From positions 1 through 59,121 of the forward strand of contig JACQFP010000039.1 in assembly GCA_016200005.1 (NCBI GenBank): a stretch of 59,121 bases of DNA. Direction: 5' to 3'. The translations under genes were made by a program, and so were the position numbers. A model generated the notes under the pieces. It ran no database searches and was not told the origin of the DNA. It was given only the letters and a program-made list of their open reading frames with translations. The DNA is from Verrucomicrobiota bacterium. GTDB taxonomy: Bacteria; Verrucomicrobiota; Verrucomicrobiia; Limisphaerales; PALSA-1396. This document shows, in pieces, positions 42,259 through 52,226 of the stretch (positions are counted from its first letter, which is position 1; each line of letters begins with the position of its first letter).

Positions 42259-45200
42259 ATGGCCAACACGCTGATTGAGATCATCACCTCGACCGACCCA
42301 GCGATTCGGAACCGCTCACTCGATTCCGTATGTCGCGACGCGTCGGCTGAACAACTCCTGGCGGCTTGCGCCGAACTCGACAACTTCCGCCGACACAGTG
42401 ACAACCTGTACGAGCGCGTTCGGGCTTTGTTTTTTTTGTATGCGACTCACCGATTTCATTTGCCGGCCCGGTCCGGCATTGGCCAGCGCGGCTTGATTCC
42501 TTTTTCGGGTTTCGAGCACTTGTTGCATCGCCGGTTCGCCGAAGCGATTGACCACTTTCTCACCGCGCAAAGCACCCAAGGCCCAAGCCAGGCCATCTCC
42601 AGCGCCCTGGCAGCGGCGTATCAACGGCTCGCCTTCCAGACGCTCGCCGATCAGGTGCGTCGCAGTGTCCGCTCCGTTCGTGGCAACCAGTGGATGTTCC
42701 GCATGGGCCATCCGACGGATCATCCTCTGCGCATCCGTCCTGAGTTGCTACTGCGCGACGCCGACGGTAGCTACCCGATTTTGCGGGAGCGCACACCGGT
42801 GCGGATGGACCTCAGCCACAGTGGTTGGAGCGACATTTTCTTTCTGGGCATGGATTTCCCGGAGGGCGCGCGTGTGCTTAACGTGTCCATCGATCTTGGC
42901 GTGCATGGCCGGGACGCTTCACCGCGGCCGCCCATCGAAGTGTTTTTGCGTGTCATCGGCGAACCGGTCTTGCGGCTGACCAGCGTCGATCTTGGCGCCA
43001 GCGCGGACATCAACAACCTCACGGAGGTCTTCGATTTTGCGCGTGATTACCTCGGCCTGCTCAAGGCGGCCGTCATCGCCGCGGGCATTGTGCCGCCCGG
43101 CATCGAAGGTTCGGGACAGAAACTCGCGGATCTGCTGGCGCGCGTCGTCGGGACGGGCCGCGGGTTGGAAATTGTTTCCAACGTCAACAGCATCCCCAAA
43201 GGTTCGCGGCTGGCCGTTTCCACGAATCTGTTGGCCTCGCTGATTTCAGTCTGCATGCGCGCAACGGGTCAGGCGAAATCGTTGGACGGCACGTTGCAAG
43301 AGGACGAACGCCGGCTGGTGATGGCGCGCGCGTTGCTCGGTGAATGGCTCGGCGGTTCCGGTGGTGGCTGGCAGGATTCCGGCGGCGTGTGGCCGGGCAT
43401 AAAACTCATTTGTGGCGTGCTGGCAGGCGAGGATGATCCGGAATTTGGCATCAGCCGGGGCCGCTTGATGCCAACACATCGCATTTTCGATCAGCACGAT
43501 GCCTCACCGGAAACCCGGCGCCGGCTGCAGGAGAGTCTCGTTCTGGTTCACGGCGGCATGGCCCAAAACGTCGGGCCAATCCTCGAGATGGTCACGGAAA
43601 AATATCTCCTCCGCTCCGATGCCGAGTGGCAGGGCCGCCTGCAGGCCATGGGCATTTTGGATGACCTCCTGGAGGCGTTGCGAGCCGGTGATGTGCCACG
43701 GGTCGGAGCGCTGGTGACGCGCAATTTCCATGAACCAATCCAAACCATCATTCCTTGGGCAAGCAACTTTTTCACGGAGACGCTTATCCGGCGCGTGCGC
43801 GAGGAGTTCGGAAAAGATTTCTGGGGCTTCTGGATGCTTGGAGGCATGGCTGGCGGCGGCATGGGTTTTATTTTTGAACCGGCACACAAGGCGCGCGCAC
43901 AGGAGCGCCTGCTGATCATCATGTCGGAGACCAAGCGCGAACTGCAACACGCCCTGCCGTTCGCAATGGAGCCGGTCGTTTATGATTTTGCCATCAATGA
44001 ACGCGGCACCTGGGCCGATCTGCTCTCCGGGCCGGAGGCATTGCTGCCCGCCGCGTATTACTCGATCCACGTTCCTCATTGGTTGCGGGCCGAGCCGCAG
44101 ACGTTGCCGGCTGAACGCCGTGTGGAAATGGGCAGGTTCAGCACCGCCTGCCACACTCGACCCGAATTGGGTGGCATGATGTCCACGCTGTTTGACCGCC
44201 TGCTGCCCCAACCTAAGACGGAGGCTGGCCGGCAACAAAGCCTTGCCGAATTGCTCGAACAAAATGGCTTCGACCGCGCTCAACATGATCAAATTAGCGA
44301 CGACCTCAAAGCGGGCCGCATCGGACTGGCGCAAAACCGTCTCCCCCCCAGCACCGACATCCGTGACGTGGGCGATGGCGATGTGTTGAGCGTGATTGAT
44401 GGACGCGCCGAGCAGTATCGCGAGGCTGGTCTCGCGGCGCTGGCACGCGGTGAGTTGGGCATCGTCACGCTGGCCGCCGGTGTGGGCAGCCGATGGACGC
44501 AAGGTGCCGGCGTGGTGAAAGCGCTGCATCCCTTCTGCCGACTGGGCGGCGAGCACCGGACATTCATCGAAACGCATCTGGCCAAGAGCCGGCGCATGGG
44601 CAGAATGGTGGACCACCCGTTGCCGCACATCGTCACCACCAGTTACCTGACGCATCAGGCCACCGCCGATTATCTTGCGAAGCAAGGCAACTATGGTTAT
44701 CCCGGCCCGCTGTTGCTGTCGCCTGGCCGCTCCATCGGTTTGCGGATGGTGCCGATGGTTCGCGACCTGCGTTTTCTCTGGGAGGAAATGCCGCAGCAAA
44801 TGCTCGATGAACAGCAGCAAAAGGTCCACGACAGCCTCCACGCCGCGCTGCTTGGCTGGGCACGCTCGGCCGGCGAGGGCAACGACTACACCGACAACCT
44901 TCCCGCCCAATGCCTGCATCCGGTCGGCCACTGGTTTGAATTTCCCAACCTGCTCCGCAACGGCGTGCTCGCGCGTCTGTTGACCGAACGGCCCCAATTG
45001 AAGCATCTGATGATGCACAACATTGACACGCTCGGCACCGACGCCGATCCGGCAGTCTTCGGTCAGCACATGGCGGAAGGCGGTGGCCTCACGTTTGAAG
45101 TCATCGCGCGGCGACTGGAGGACCGCGGCGGCGGGTTGGCCTGCGTCAACGGCCAGGTGCGGCTCGTCGAGGGTCTGGCTATGCCGCGGGAGGAAGTTGA

Positions 45201-45579
45201 ATTCACGCTCAGTTATTACAACTCGAATACCTGCTGGATTGACATCGACCAGTTGTTGACGGCCTTCGGCCTGACCCGCAGCGATCTGGTGAACGCGGAA
45301 AAAGTCGCCGCCGCCGTCCGCGCGTTGGCGGCGCGGATGCCGACCTACGTCACGATCAAGGAGGTGAAGAAACGCTGGGGCCATGGGCAGGAGGATGTTT
45401 TTCCCGTGAGCCAGTTTGAAAAACTGTGGGTGGACATGACAGCGCTCCCGCAGCTCAAGACCCGTTTTGTGGTGGTGCCGCGCTTGCGCGGACAGCAACT
45501 CAAGGATCAAGCCCAGCTTGATGGCTGGCTGCGCGACGGCTCGGCCGCATACGTCGAGTCGCTGTGTGAGTGGACGTAG
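42259..45579 (+). CDS. Fused GHMP-kinase-like and UTP-sugar-1-phosphate uridylyltransferase-like protein
   Basis: About 1,106 residues, two enzyme modules. Residues ~230-400 carry GHMP-kinase-like motifs: [18 protein letters not shown] (the sugar/ATP Ser-rich loop) at ~310 and [19 protein letters not shown] at ~363, resembling the fucokinase/FKP signature. Residues ~720-1090 resemble a UDP-glucose-pyrophosphorylase fold: [19 protein letters not shown] (nucleotide loop plus Lys) at ~736, [11 protein letters not shown] and [18 protein letters not shown]. Known bifunctional FKP enzymes have the order pyrophosphorylase then kinase; here the order is reversed. Together the halves would phosphorylate a free sugar and activate it to a nucleotide sugar for glycan synthesis; the sugar is unknown. 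ATG 42259 is chosen over GTG 42235, which overlaps the previous gene. Confidence 0.8.
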   Translation: MANTLIEIITSTDPAIRNRSLDSVCRDASAEQLLAACAELDNFRRHSDNLYERVRALFFLYATHRFHLPARSGIGQRGLIPFSGFEHLLHRRFAEAIDHFLTAQSTQGPSQAISSALAAAYQRLAFQTLADQVRRSVRSVRGNQWMFRMGHPTDHPLRIRPELLLRDADGSYPILRERTPVRMDLSHSGWSDIFFLGMDFPEGARVLNVSIDLGVHGRDASPRPPIEVFLRVIGEPVLRLTSVDLGASADINNLTEVFDFARDYLGLLKAAVIAAGIVPPGIEGSGQKLADLLARVVGTGRGLEIVSNVNSIPKGSRLAVSTNLLASLISVCMRATGQAKSLDGTLQEDERRLVMARALLGEWLGGSGGGWQDSGGVWPGIKLICGVLAGEDDPEFGISRGRLMPTHRIFDQHDASPETRRRLQESLVLVHGGMAQNVGPILEMVTEKYLLRSDAEWQGRLQAMGILDDLLEALRAGDVPRVGALVTRNFHEPIQTIIPWASNFFTETLIRRVREEFGKDFWGFWMLGGMAGGGMGFIFEPAHKARAQERLLIIMSETKRELQHALPFAMEPVVYDFAINERGTWADLLSGPEALLPAAYYSIHVPHWLRAEPQTLPAERRVEMGRFSTACHTRPELGGMMSTLFDRLLPQPKTEAGRQQSLAELLEQNGFDRAQHDQISDDLKAGRIGLAQNRLPPSTDIRDVGDGDVLSVIDGRAEQYREAGLAALARGELGIVTLAAGVGSRWTQGAGVVKALHPFCRLGGEHRTFIETHLAKSRRMGRMVDHPLPHIVTTSYLTHQATADYLAKQGNYGYPGPLLLSPGRSIGLRMVPMVRDLRFLWEEMPQQMLDEQQQKVHDSLHAALLGWARSAGEGNDYTDNLPAQCLHPVGHWFEFPNLLRNGVLARLLTERPQLKHLMMHNIDTLGTDADPAVFGQHMAEGGGLTFEVIARRLEDRGGGLACVNGQVRLVEGLAMPREEVEFTLSYYNSNTCWIDIDQLLTAFGLTRSDLVNAEKVAAAVRALAARMPTYVTIKEVKKRWGHGQEDVFPVSQFEKLWVDMTALPQLKTRFVVVPRLRGQQLKDQAQLDGWLRDGSAAYVESLCEWT

Positions 45580-45920
45580 GCGCGGAATGGAAGGAGCATG
45601 ATTTCAAATGCGGTGTATTCGTTGTTCGAGAGACCGATTGGAGTGATTTGAGTTCAGAAGTTCCCGCCATCCAGTAACGCGGCGATGACAAGTTCGTGAC
45701 TTCGTAAAATTTCGCGAAAATGTTGCTTGACAGCCACGCGAACATTTGGTGAGGTTACGGGTATTCCAACAACGCCAGTCGATCGTATGGTTTCTGACGC
45801 AGACATACGCCGACGGGTTAGTTCAACCGCCGGGGGCACAGGGAAACGGGTTGAGGTCGTGCTGCACGAACGACGCCAATCCGAGAGGAAGAAAACAATC
45901 ATCATTAACCCTTCAGCACT
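45580..45920. other. Intergenic region upstream of the three-repeat secreted protein
   Basis: About 340 bp. It holds a TTGACA box at ~45727 and AT-rich stretches that could be promoter elements for the gene at 45921, but no convincing -10 partner. A 65-codon open frame from 45727 has no recognisable features. Confidence 0.4.
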
Positions 45921-48900
45921 ATGAACATCTCGAAAATTCCAAGAACGTCCTTCGTGAAATCTTTGCCGGGTTTCGTGTCAGCGGCCGCTCTGTTGCTGGC
46001 CTTGACGACTCCCGCGGCATGGGCGCACTGGCCAAATACCAACGCGACCAAATGGGTCCAGTATCCGGATCCAACCGACAGAGGCATTGATGTGCTGGCC
46101 AGTCCGGTTCCCGGAGCGCAATCGATCGCCCTGGCGGATGACTTTTTGTGCAAGCAAACCGGGCCGATTACCGACATCCACATTTGGGCGTCCTGGCTGG
46201 GAGACAAGCCAGCCACTAATGCAGTTATCACCTTGAGCTTCTGGTCGGACGTGCCGGCCACCAACAGCCCTACTGGCGGTCTCGTGCCCAGCCATCCCGG
46301 AACACGACTTTGGACACAGACGTTCGGTCCGGGCCAATACCAAGTGAAAGCGTGGCAGTCAGCACACGAACTGTTCTGGAATCCAGACCAAGGCATCATG
46401 GGAAATGACACCATCATGTGGCAGTACAATTTCTATCCGGATCCAGCCGGGGCTTTTAGGCAGCAGGGAACGCCGACGGCACCGGTGGTTTACTGGCTCT
46501 CAGTGTCCGCGGGGCCGACCGGCATACCGGCATTTGGCTGGAAGACGTCCACCAATCATTGGAACGATGACGCGGTGTTTGGACATCCGGATACTGGCGG
46601 GAATGTGTCGGATTGGAAGGAGTTGCGTGACCCAAATAGTCCCGCCAATCCCATCAGTCTCGACCTTTCTTTTGTGTTGACGACACCACAGGTCATCACC
46701 AACCCGCCGCCACAACCGCCGGTCAAGTGGGTACAGTATCCTGACCAGTCACCCGAGGGACTCGACGTTCAAGACACGTTTCCGAATATTCTGGCCGACG
46801 ACTTCCTCTGCAAATCTGCCGGACAGATCACCAACATCCAGGTCTGGGGCTCCTGGCTGGACGACAACGTGGATCCCAATACGCGATTCACGCTCGGCAT
46901 CTGGAGTGATGTTCCAGCGGGAGCCAGTACCGCGGGCGCAAACATCACCTACAGCCATCCCGGGCAGTTGTTGTGGACGGCTACTTTTAGCGCGGGGGAT
47001 TACACGTTTGGGGTCTATTCCACGGGACCAGAGCAATTCTACGATCCGAATCCGACGCCACCGTTCTTGGGGCCTGACAACCAGATCTGGCTCTACAACT
47101 TTACTCCGAAACTGCCCTTCTGCCAGAGAGGCTCCACCAACCAGCCAGTGGTTTACTGGCTTTCCGTCATCGCCCGGACGACCAGCGGCCACCAGTTTGG
47201 CTGGAAGACCTCGACCAATCACTGGAACGACGACGCCGTTTATGGTCATGTCACCGCAGCGGGTGGGCCGGTCAATGATTGGAAAGACCTTCATGACCCG
47301 AGGTCCGGCATCAGTCTTGATCTCTCGTTCCGCCTCCAGAATGGCCCACCCATTGATTGCGACCCGCAACACAAACCGAAATGGGTCCAGTGGCCCGATC
47401 CGTCCACCAACGGCATCGATGTGCGCGCCACCTATCCGAAAGTTTTGGCGGATGATTTTCCGTGCCGTGTTCGCGGCCCGATCCGCGGCATCACGGTCTG
47501 GGGTTCGTGGTTGAACGACAAGGTGGACCCCAACACCATATTTCAACTGAGTCTATGGGATGACGTGCCGGCTGTGACCAACGCGACCGGCGTTACTCCC
47601 AGCCATCCGGGACAACTGCGCTGCAGCAGTCTCTTCTATCCGCCTCAATCCACTTCCGCCGCCGCCTCGTTCCTCCGCTACAAGTATCGCCTGGATGTAG
47701 ATAATGTGCGGGAGCAGTTCTACGATCCCGACATTCCCCCTCCCGGCGGCATCATTGGGAACGACACTCAAATCTGGCGCTATGACTTTTATCCGCGCCA
47801 GAAATGCTGGTTCCAAGATGGTTCGCCATTCAATGGCCGCAAGATCTTCTGGCTGTCGGTTTGTGCCTTTACAGACACCAACCAGTTTATGTTCGGCTGG
47901 AAGACTTCCACCAACCACTTCCAAGACGACGGCGTTTATGGGCATCTTGGCCCCAACAACAATGCGCTGGGTGATTGGAAAGATCTCCACGATCCCAACC
48001 CGCCAGGCAACAGTTTGGATTTGTCTTTCGCGATCCGGACTTTCCCGGTCGTAGGTCTGAACAAGGACTTGCGGAACGTGACTCAACAAACCGCCGACGG
48101 CCTGCAGATTGTCGTCGCGGGCATTCACGAAGTCACCTGGCACTACGATGACAATGCTTCAGGCACGCCGTGGCCGAATTTCCAGTCCGGTGATGCCGGA
48201 GGCAACACGCTCCTTCAATGGTCTGGCAAGCTGGTGACCAACGGGCAAGTCAGCCATGTCGGCTTTGAAATGGCCGGTACACCGCCCGACCCGCAAATCG
48301 TCTCGATGAGCTGGCTGCAGGGCAACGTCGTCATCGGCAAGCCCATCCAGGTCAACCCGCATGTGCTGGCCAACAGCGGGATGTTGACATTCGCCAACGA
48401 CCTCTTCCCTGGTACGTTGATGCTGAACCAAGGACACGTCGAGTGGTTCATGGACCCACCGGGTCTGGATATGATGATGCCCGGCGTCAATCGGAATCCC
48501 ATGGGTTCAGCGCCGCTGCAATTCGACATGCCATACCTGATGCCAGGCGGAGCGATGATGGTTCCCATCCCGCCTGCGCCGATGGGTGCAAGATACTCGT
48601 TCTTCGACGTGTTTGTTGACCTTGCGCCGGGCGCCAGACCAAGCGGCATCGGTCCGGCAGGCGTCGCTTCCGCGACCGAAGACTTTCTCTTGATGGCGCT
48701 CGACGCCGAGGTGCAACCGATCATCGAGGACATTCAACTGAGCGGTACTGACGCAACCGTCACTTGGACGTCCGTGCCCGGAAGAACCTACCGGCTGCAG
48801 TCCAACAGTTCCGTCAACGGAGCCGTCTGGACGGACTTGGGCGATGTGGCCGCGACCGATCCGGACACCAGCATGACGGTGCCGATTGGCGGCGACCAAA

Positions 48901-48932
48901 CCTACTATCGCGTCGCCCTGCTGCCGGAGTAA
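45921..48932 (+). CDS. Secreted three-repeat protein of unknown function
   Basis: Exported protein of 1,003 residues. A signal peptide (SAAALLLALTTPAAWA) is followed by three tandem homologous domains of ~210 residues beginning near 44 (KWVQYPDPTDRGIDVLA), 268 (KWVQYPDQSPEGLDVQD) and 487 (KWVQWPDPSTNGIDVRA). Each contains LADDF-C, WGSWL-DK-DPN, HPG-LLW, W-Y-F-P-, FGWKTSTNHWNDDAVYGH and DWKDLHDP-SLDLSF. The pattern is seen in Verrucomicrobia and Planctomycetes secreted proteins, but I cannot name a function. A further beta domain (~710-940, starting VVGLNKDLRNVTQQTADGLQ) and a C-terminal module (RTYRLQSNSSVNGAVWTDLG) follow. There is no clear enzyme motif. The gene ends 19 bp before a strong terminator-like hairpin. 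Confidence 0.82.
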   Translation: MNISKIPRTSFVKSLPGFVSAAALLLALTTPAAWAHWPNTNATKWVQYPDPTDRGIDVLASPVPGAQSIALADDFLCKQTGPITDIHIWASWLGDKPATNAVITLSFWSDVPATNSPTGGLVPSHPGTRLWTQTFGPGQYQVKAWQSAHELFWNPDQGIMGNDTIMWQYNFYPDPAGAFRQQGTPTAPVVYWLSVSAGPTGIPAFGWKTSTNHWNDDAVFGHPDTGGNVSDWKELRDPNSPANPISLDLSFVLTTPQVITNPPPQPPVKWVQYPDQSPEGLDVQDTFPNILADDFLCKSAGQITNIQVWGSWLDDNVDPNTRFTLGIWSDVPAGASTAGANITYSHPGQLLWTATFSAGDYTFGVYSTGPEQFYDPNPTPPFLGPDNQIWLYNFTPKLPFCQRGSTNQPVVYWLSVIARTTSGHQFGWKTSTNHWNDDAVYGHVTAAGGPVNDWKDLHDPRSGISLDLSFRLQNGPPIDCDPQHKPKWVQWPDPSTNGIDVRATYPKVLADDFPCRVRGPIRGITVWGSWLNDKVDPNTIFQLSLWDDVPAVTNATGVTPSHPGQLRCSSLFYPPQSTSAAASFLRYKYRLDVDNVREQFYDPDIPPPGGIIGNDTQIWRYDFYPRQKCWFQDGSPFNGRKIFWLSVCAFTDTNQFMFGWKTSTNHFQDDGVYGHLGPNNNALGDWKDLHDPNPPGNSLDLSFAIRTFPVVGLNKDLRNVTQQTADGLQIVVAGIHEVTWHYDDNASGTPWPNFQSGDAGGNTLLQWSGKLVTNGQVSHVGFEMAGTPPDPQIVSMSWLQGNVVIGKPIQVNPHVLANSGMLTFANDLFPGTLMLNQGHVEWFMDPPGLDMMMPGVNRNPMGSAPLQFDMPYLMPGGAMMVPIPPAPMGARYSFFDVFVDLAPGARPSGIGPAGVASATEDFLLMALDAEVQPIIEDIQLSGTDATVTWTSVPGRTYRLQSNSSVNGAVWTDLGDVAATDPDTSMTVPIGGDQTYYRVALLPE

Positions 48933-48950
48933 ACGCGACCAAAGATCGTA

Positions 48951-48993
48951 AGCCTTCTCCCTGCCTCAATGCGGGGAGAAGGCTTCTTCATTC
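48951..48993 (+). terminator. Hairpin terminator after the secreted protein gene
   Basis: Arms AGCCTTCTCCC and GGGAGAAGGCT (11 bp, perfect) with a 12-bp loop, followed by the pyrimidine-rich TCTTCATTC. It starts 19 bp after the stop. The T-run is imperfect, so strength is uncertain. Confidence 0.7.
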
Positions 48994-49099
48994 AACCGCC
49001 TAAACCTGGACTGGCCTGGCGCACCGGCGGGTTCAACGGTGTTCGCGAATAACATTGGCAGCGCAGGTGGGATGCATTACTGATTACTCCGACACGGCG

Positions 49100-49140
49100 G
49101 GAAGGGTGGCTGAGTGGTTAAAGGCACCTGACTCGAAATT
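49100..49140 (+). tRNA. Truncated tRNA-Ser(CGA), 5' half only
   Basis: GGAAGGG (acceptor), TG, GCTGAGTGGTTAAAGGC (D arm), A, CCTGA and CTCGAAA (anticodon CGA) match the 5' half of a serine tRNA. The next bases (TTGTA) cannot pair with CCTGA, and no variable arm, T arm or CCA-side stem follows within the window. The tRNA is cut just after the anticodon loop, a usual crossover place for integrases, so this looks like one end of an integrated element or an att scar. Confidence 0.7.
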
Positions 49141-49522
49141 GTAAAACGCACTTTTGGCCATCTTTAGCTATGATGTGAAATCGCTGATTCGCTCAATGTT
49201 TACAAGGGTTTTATTCGTGTTCAGCGTTTATTTTGATTAGCTCCTTTTGGCTCCAAAAAGCGCGAATAGTATAGAAAAGCAGTATAGAACTTTCCCCCGC
49301 TGAAAGTGCCGGAATTCAAAATAAGCGAGCGCTTTTTGCAGCGTTGTTTTCACCGAGTGCGCGAAGGGAGATGCGTGACAGTGGACCCGAGGAATCTTCA
49401 ACCCGCGGGGTCAACGTCTTGCGGCACTTTTCGGCGAGAGGTTCCCGGCAGGATCGCCGACAGGTTCAGGAATTATTCTTCGCGTCCGGTTGTGAGCCGG
49501 GCGTTGGGTTGACTGAGGGGGC
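49141..49522. other. AT-rich stretch after the truncated tRNA
   Basis: About 380 bp, more AT-rich than neighbours at first (GTGTTCAGCGTTTATTTTGA region), holding a short inverted motif TTTGGCTCCAAAA at ~49245 that could be an integrase arm site. No supported gene. Confidence 0.4.
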
Positions 49523-49813
49523 TCAGTCGGCCTTCAAGAGTCTGAGCAGTTCGGAGCGCGGCACAAGGAGTTTGCCGCGCAACGCGCGGCAGGGCTTCAA
49601 TTTGCCCCGCTGAATGAGCCGGTACACACTGAAGTAATTCACGCCTAACAGGTCGGCGGCTTCCTGGATGGAATAGGCCAGCCGTTCGATCGGCGTCGGC
49701 GGTTCGCTTGGGGTTTTCGTAGGTGAGGAAAGCAATGCGCCGCCCTGCTCAGCGGGCGCGACCTGATTGGACTCCGCTGTTTCGTGGACTCGCTCTGCAA
49801 AATGCGTGGGCAT
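49523..49813 (-). CDS. Excisionase-type helix-turn-helix protein
   Basis: Small DNA-binding protein of about 96 residues. The C-terminal half is an excisionase/MerR-like winged helix: LAYSIQEAADLLGVNYFSVY, then RLIQRGKLKPCRALRGKLLV and PRSELLRLLKA. The N-terminal ~45 residues are low-complexity (TKTPSEPPTPIE). Such proteins steer phage or island integrases or act as small repressors. It lies about 380 bp from the truncated tRNA-Ser, which fits an integrated element, but no integrase gene is visible nearby. ATG 49813 was chosen; an in-frame TTG at 49852 would add 13 residues. Confidence 0.75.
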   Translation of the reverse strand: MPTHFAERVHETAESNQVAPAEQGGALLSSPTKTPSEPPTPIERLAYSIQEAADLLGVNYFSVYRLIQRGKLKPCRALRGKLLVPRSELLRLLKAD

Positions 49814-50184
49814 TTGCTTCCATTTTAGGGGCGGGCGGGGTGTAGGTCTCAACGGCTCGGCGGTAATTGTCCCGAAGTGCGGGTCCCTAGCTTGTAATGT
49901 ATCTATCGAAGCTGCACCTGATTCTCAACGCTCCACCCTCCGCTGCCCCGACATTTCTTCCTTTCCCATCATCAAGTCGAAAATTGAAACACTTTCCTGT
50001 CCGGCAATCGGAAGGGGCGCAGAGCGTAGAAGCCACCGGAAAAGGAGTTCAGAGGGCTTTGCCCTTCGGCATGGGCTCGGGCCGGAGTGAGGCCCAGCGC
50101 CGGGGTTTGAGGACGCGCGAGTCCCCAACAAAGGCCGGCCGCTGAACCCTCTCGCGGATCCAGCGGCGCAAAATATGGGAGGGG

Positions 50185-50560
50185 TCAATTTTCGTCGAGC
50201 ATCATCAATGTGACCGCGGGTTGCGGGTCGTCAATGTCGGCCGGGCCGCAAGTCGCGATGAGTTTTGCGAGGCGCGGGTTTGCGATTGTCGTTGCGCACG
50301 TAGAGCGCGAACCGCAAGCGCTCGTGGCCGGGCCTGCTGCATCGCATCACGAGGCCCGGCATCCAGACAATATCCCAACCTCGATGCAACCTTGGAGTCA
50401 CTTGCGACATAAGCGTCGCCTTGTGCTGTTTCACCGGATCAAGCCGTTGACGCACCTTTTTTTGCCGAATTCATTTGGGTTGTTGAATTGCGGCACGTTC
50501 GAAGACAGTTCGCCGTCAAACACCAGTGGCGTGAAGAAATTGACACCGCCAACCGAACCT
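50185..50560 (-). pseudogene. Frameshifted gene remnant
   Basis: The minus strand reads VNFFTPLVFDGELSSNVPQF then, after a shift in a run of seven A, VRQRLDPVKQHKATLMSQVT...HERLRFALYVRN, and after another shift RLAKLIATCGPADIDDPQPA...MMLDEN and stop. The pieces look like protein but need at least two frame corrections. Family not recognised. Confidence 0.45.
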
Positions 50561-50624
50561 CACTCCCAAGAGATCGCGGCGAACACCAGAGCCTTGAGGC
50601 GAAGGGATTTTTCCACGAACCGTA

Positions 50625-50780
50625 TCACCATCACCATTTGGCTTTCCGCAAAGGAGGCCGCAAAGAAACTCAGTGTCTCCACCGATACCATCGGGCGGCG
50701 GGCGATCGAGTGGCAAGAGTCGCCCGAACGATACAAGGTGCGCTACAAGTATCTGGTCTTGGACAAGGGTGCCGAACCGC
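50625..50780 (+). pseudogene. Helix-turn-helix fragment
   Basis: An open frame reads ITIWLSAKEAAKKLSVSTDT then IGRRAIEWQESPERYKVRYK and YLVLDKGAEP, a typical excisionase/AlpA-like winged helix with its C-terminal extension. It lies within a longer open frame (50210-50860) whose flanks look non-coding, so I treat it as a remnant, though a short functional gene starting near 50630 cannot be excluded. Confidence 0.4.
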
Positions 50781-51249
50781 CACGATCCGCCTGCGTTGGC
50801 GAGTTGTCGGCGAGTCAATTCAGTTTTATCCGAATGGTGGCGGAGTCCGCCAGCCACTGAAACTTTCACTGAAACTCGACGCTTTTGCCTCCAAAAACCC
50901 AGCAAAAAGGCTGGAGGCGGGAGTCGGAATCGAGCAGGTCTCTCATCTATCCAAAACCCCGCCTAAACCGTTCGACAGCGGAAACTTCTCTAAGTGCTGC
51001 ACTTGTAAGAACATTAACACCGCTGGACCCTGTAATCAAGCCTACAATTCTCAACAATCGCCTACAATCATCAGCCTTTTCCAACACTTTTAGTGCCCGT
51101 TTTAGTGCCCGTCATTTTCATAACAGCACGAGAAAGTGGGGAGACACTGTTTGCGATACTTGCTGTTCCTCACGGTCAAATTAGGAATGTGGGATTACTA
51201 CAGATTGTGGTGATCGTCTGAAGCAAGTTACTCCACCGGTGGCGAGAAC

Positions 51250-51819
51250 TCAGTGAAGTGGCGTTGTGATTCCTCGCTGCTTCTGATATTTTCCGCCTCG
51301 GTCGGCATAGGAAGTTTCGCAGACCGCAGCGGCGCGAAGGAACAACACCTGCGCCAATCCTTCATTCGCGTAAATCTTCGCGGGCAGCGGTGTGGTGTTG
51401 GAAATTTCCAGCGTGACGTGTCCTTCCCATTCCGGTTCAAAAGGCGTCACGTTGACGATGATGCCGCAGCGGGCGTAAGTGCTCTTGCCGATACAAATAG
51501 TGAGGATGTCTCGCGGGATGCGGAAATACTCAACGCTCCGGGCAAGCGCGAACGAGTTGGGCGGCACAATGCAAACCGCCGCCTGCAAATCCACGAAGGA
51601 CTTCGCGTCGAAGTTCTTTGGGTCAACGACAGTGTTGAAGACATTGGTGAAAACCTTGAACTCGTCCGCCACGCGCAAGTCGTAGCCGTAGCTCGACAGG
51701 CCGTAGCTGACGACACGTTGGCCGTTATCAAGTTGTCGGACTTGGCGTTGGATGAATGGTTCAATCATCCGTTGCTCGACGGCCAGGCGACGGATTTGTT
51801 TGTCAGAGAGAATACTCAT
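51250..51819 (-). CDS. dcd: dCTP deaminase
   Basis: Converts dCTP to dUTP and ammonia, supplying the thymidylate route. About 189 residues, the family's usual length. Motifs: [12 protein letters not shown] start, [39 protein letters not shown], the catalytic region [20 protein letters not shown] (Arg and Glu), and [20 protein letters not shown] with QVLF. The family's C-terminal flexible tail is present ([11 protein letters not shown]). The ATG at 51819 overlaps the stop of the upstream CWC/DUF5522 gene by 4 bp (ATGA), so it is the last gene of the nrdA-metE-nrdB operon. Placement with ribonucleotide reductase fits dNTP supply. A longer in-frame start at 51849 lies inside the upstream gene. 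Confidence 0.95.
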   Translation of the reverse strand: MSILSDKQIRRLAVEQRMIEPFIQRQVRQLDNGQRVVSYGLSSYGYDLRVADEFKVFTNVFNTVVDPKNFDAKSFVDLQAAVCIVPPNSFALARSVEYFRIPRDILTICIGKSTYARCGIIVNVTPFEPEWEGHVTLEISNTTPLPAKIYANEGLAQVLFLRAAAVCETSYADRGGKYQKQRGITTPLH

Positions 51820-52226
51820 GCGGTTGGAACGGTATGGGTGAAAGGACAATGACGGCAGCCGTTGCCGCAGCAGTAGCGGCGCTTTAAGTGATAGACTGCC
51901 GTGAACACGATTGTTCCGTGTTCATCAAGATAGAAATCTCCAGATTTGGCCGGCTGAACTCCGCAAACCTCAGCGCGCACGCGGCACAGGACGGTTTCAG
52001 CGTCGTCGGATATCGCCGCGTGGCGTGCCACGGCAGACAAGCAGCGCTGGCAGAGGCAGGCTGGCTCAAGGTGCATCTCGGCGACATGACGTGCCATTGT
52101 AGGTGGAATGCTGACGGCCTCGCACCAACAAGGGCCTTTGTAAAGACAGCCGTTGGCGATGCGACACTCATTCGCTTCACAACAGATTGGACAACACCGG
52201 TCGTTGGCCAGTAAAACATTCACCAC
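51816..52226 (-). CDS. Cysteine-rich CWC + DUF5522 domain protein
   Basis: Small protein of 136 residues. The N-terminus is a cysteine-rich CWC domain ([15 protein letters not shown] then GPCWCE), a putative metal or iron-sulfur site. The C-terminus is DUF5522 ([34 protein letters not shown]) with four more cysteines. Neither has a known activity. It sits between nrdB and dcd, overlapping the nrdB stop by 7 bp and the dcd start by 4 bp, so it is translationally coupled to both. A role in metal handling for the manganese/iron reductase is an attractive guess from position alone. Start: tandem GTG codons at 52226/52223, no ATG available. Confidence 0.85.
   Translation of the reverse strand: MVNVLLANDRCCPICCEANECRIANGCLYKGPCWCEAVSIPPTMARHVAEMHLEPACLCQRCLSAVARHAAISDDAETVLCRVRAEVCGVQPAKSGDFYLDEHGTIVFTAVYHLKRRYCCGNGCRHCPFTHTVPTA

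Larger units (their letters stand above)
49853..51249. other. Eroded mobile-element region
   Basis: About 1.4 kb with no intact gene of normal size. It contains the remains of a minus-strand gene (50185-50560) and a plus-strand helix-turn-helix stretch (~50625-50780); the rest shows only short overlapping frames. This is consistent with a degraded island between the tRNA scar and the nrd operon. Confidence 0.55.

Noticed and set aside
43504-45510. Minus-strand frame of ~670 codons opposite the fused kinase/uridylyltransferase
   Set aside because: No motifs; shadow.
45727-45924. 65-codon frame before the three-repeat secreted protein
   Set aside because: No ribosome site or recognisable features, and it overlaps the next gene's start.
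50210-50860. 216-codon plus-strand gene
   Set aside because: Only the helix-turn-helix part (~50625-50780) looks like protein; the rest overlaps a minus-strand remnant.
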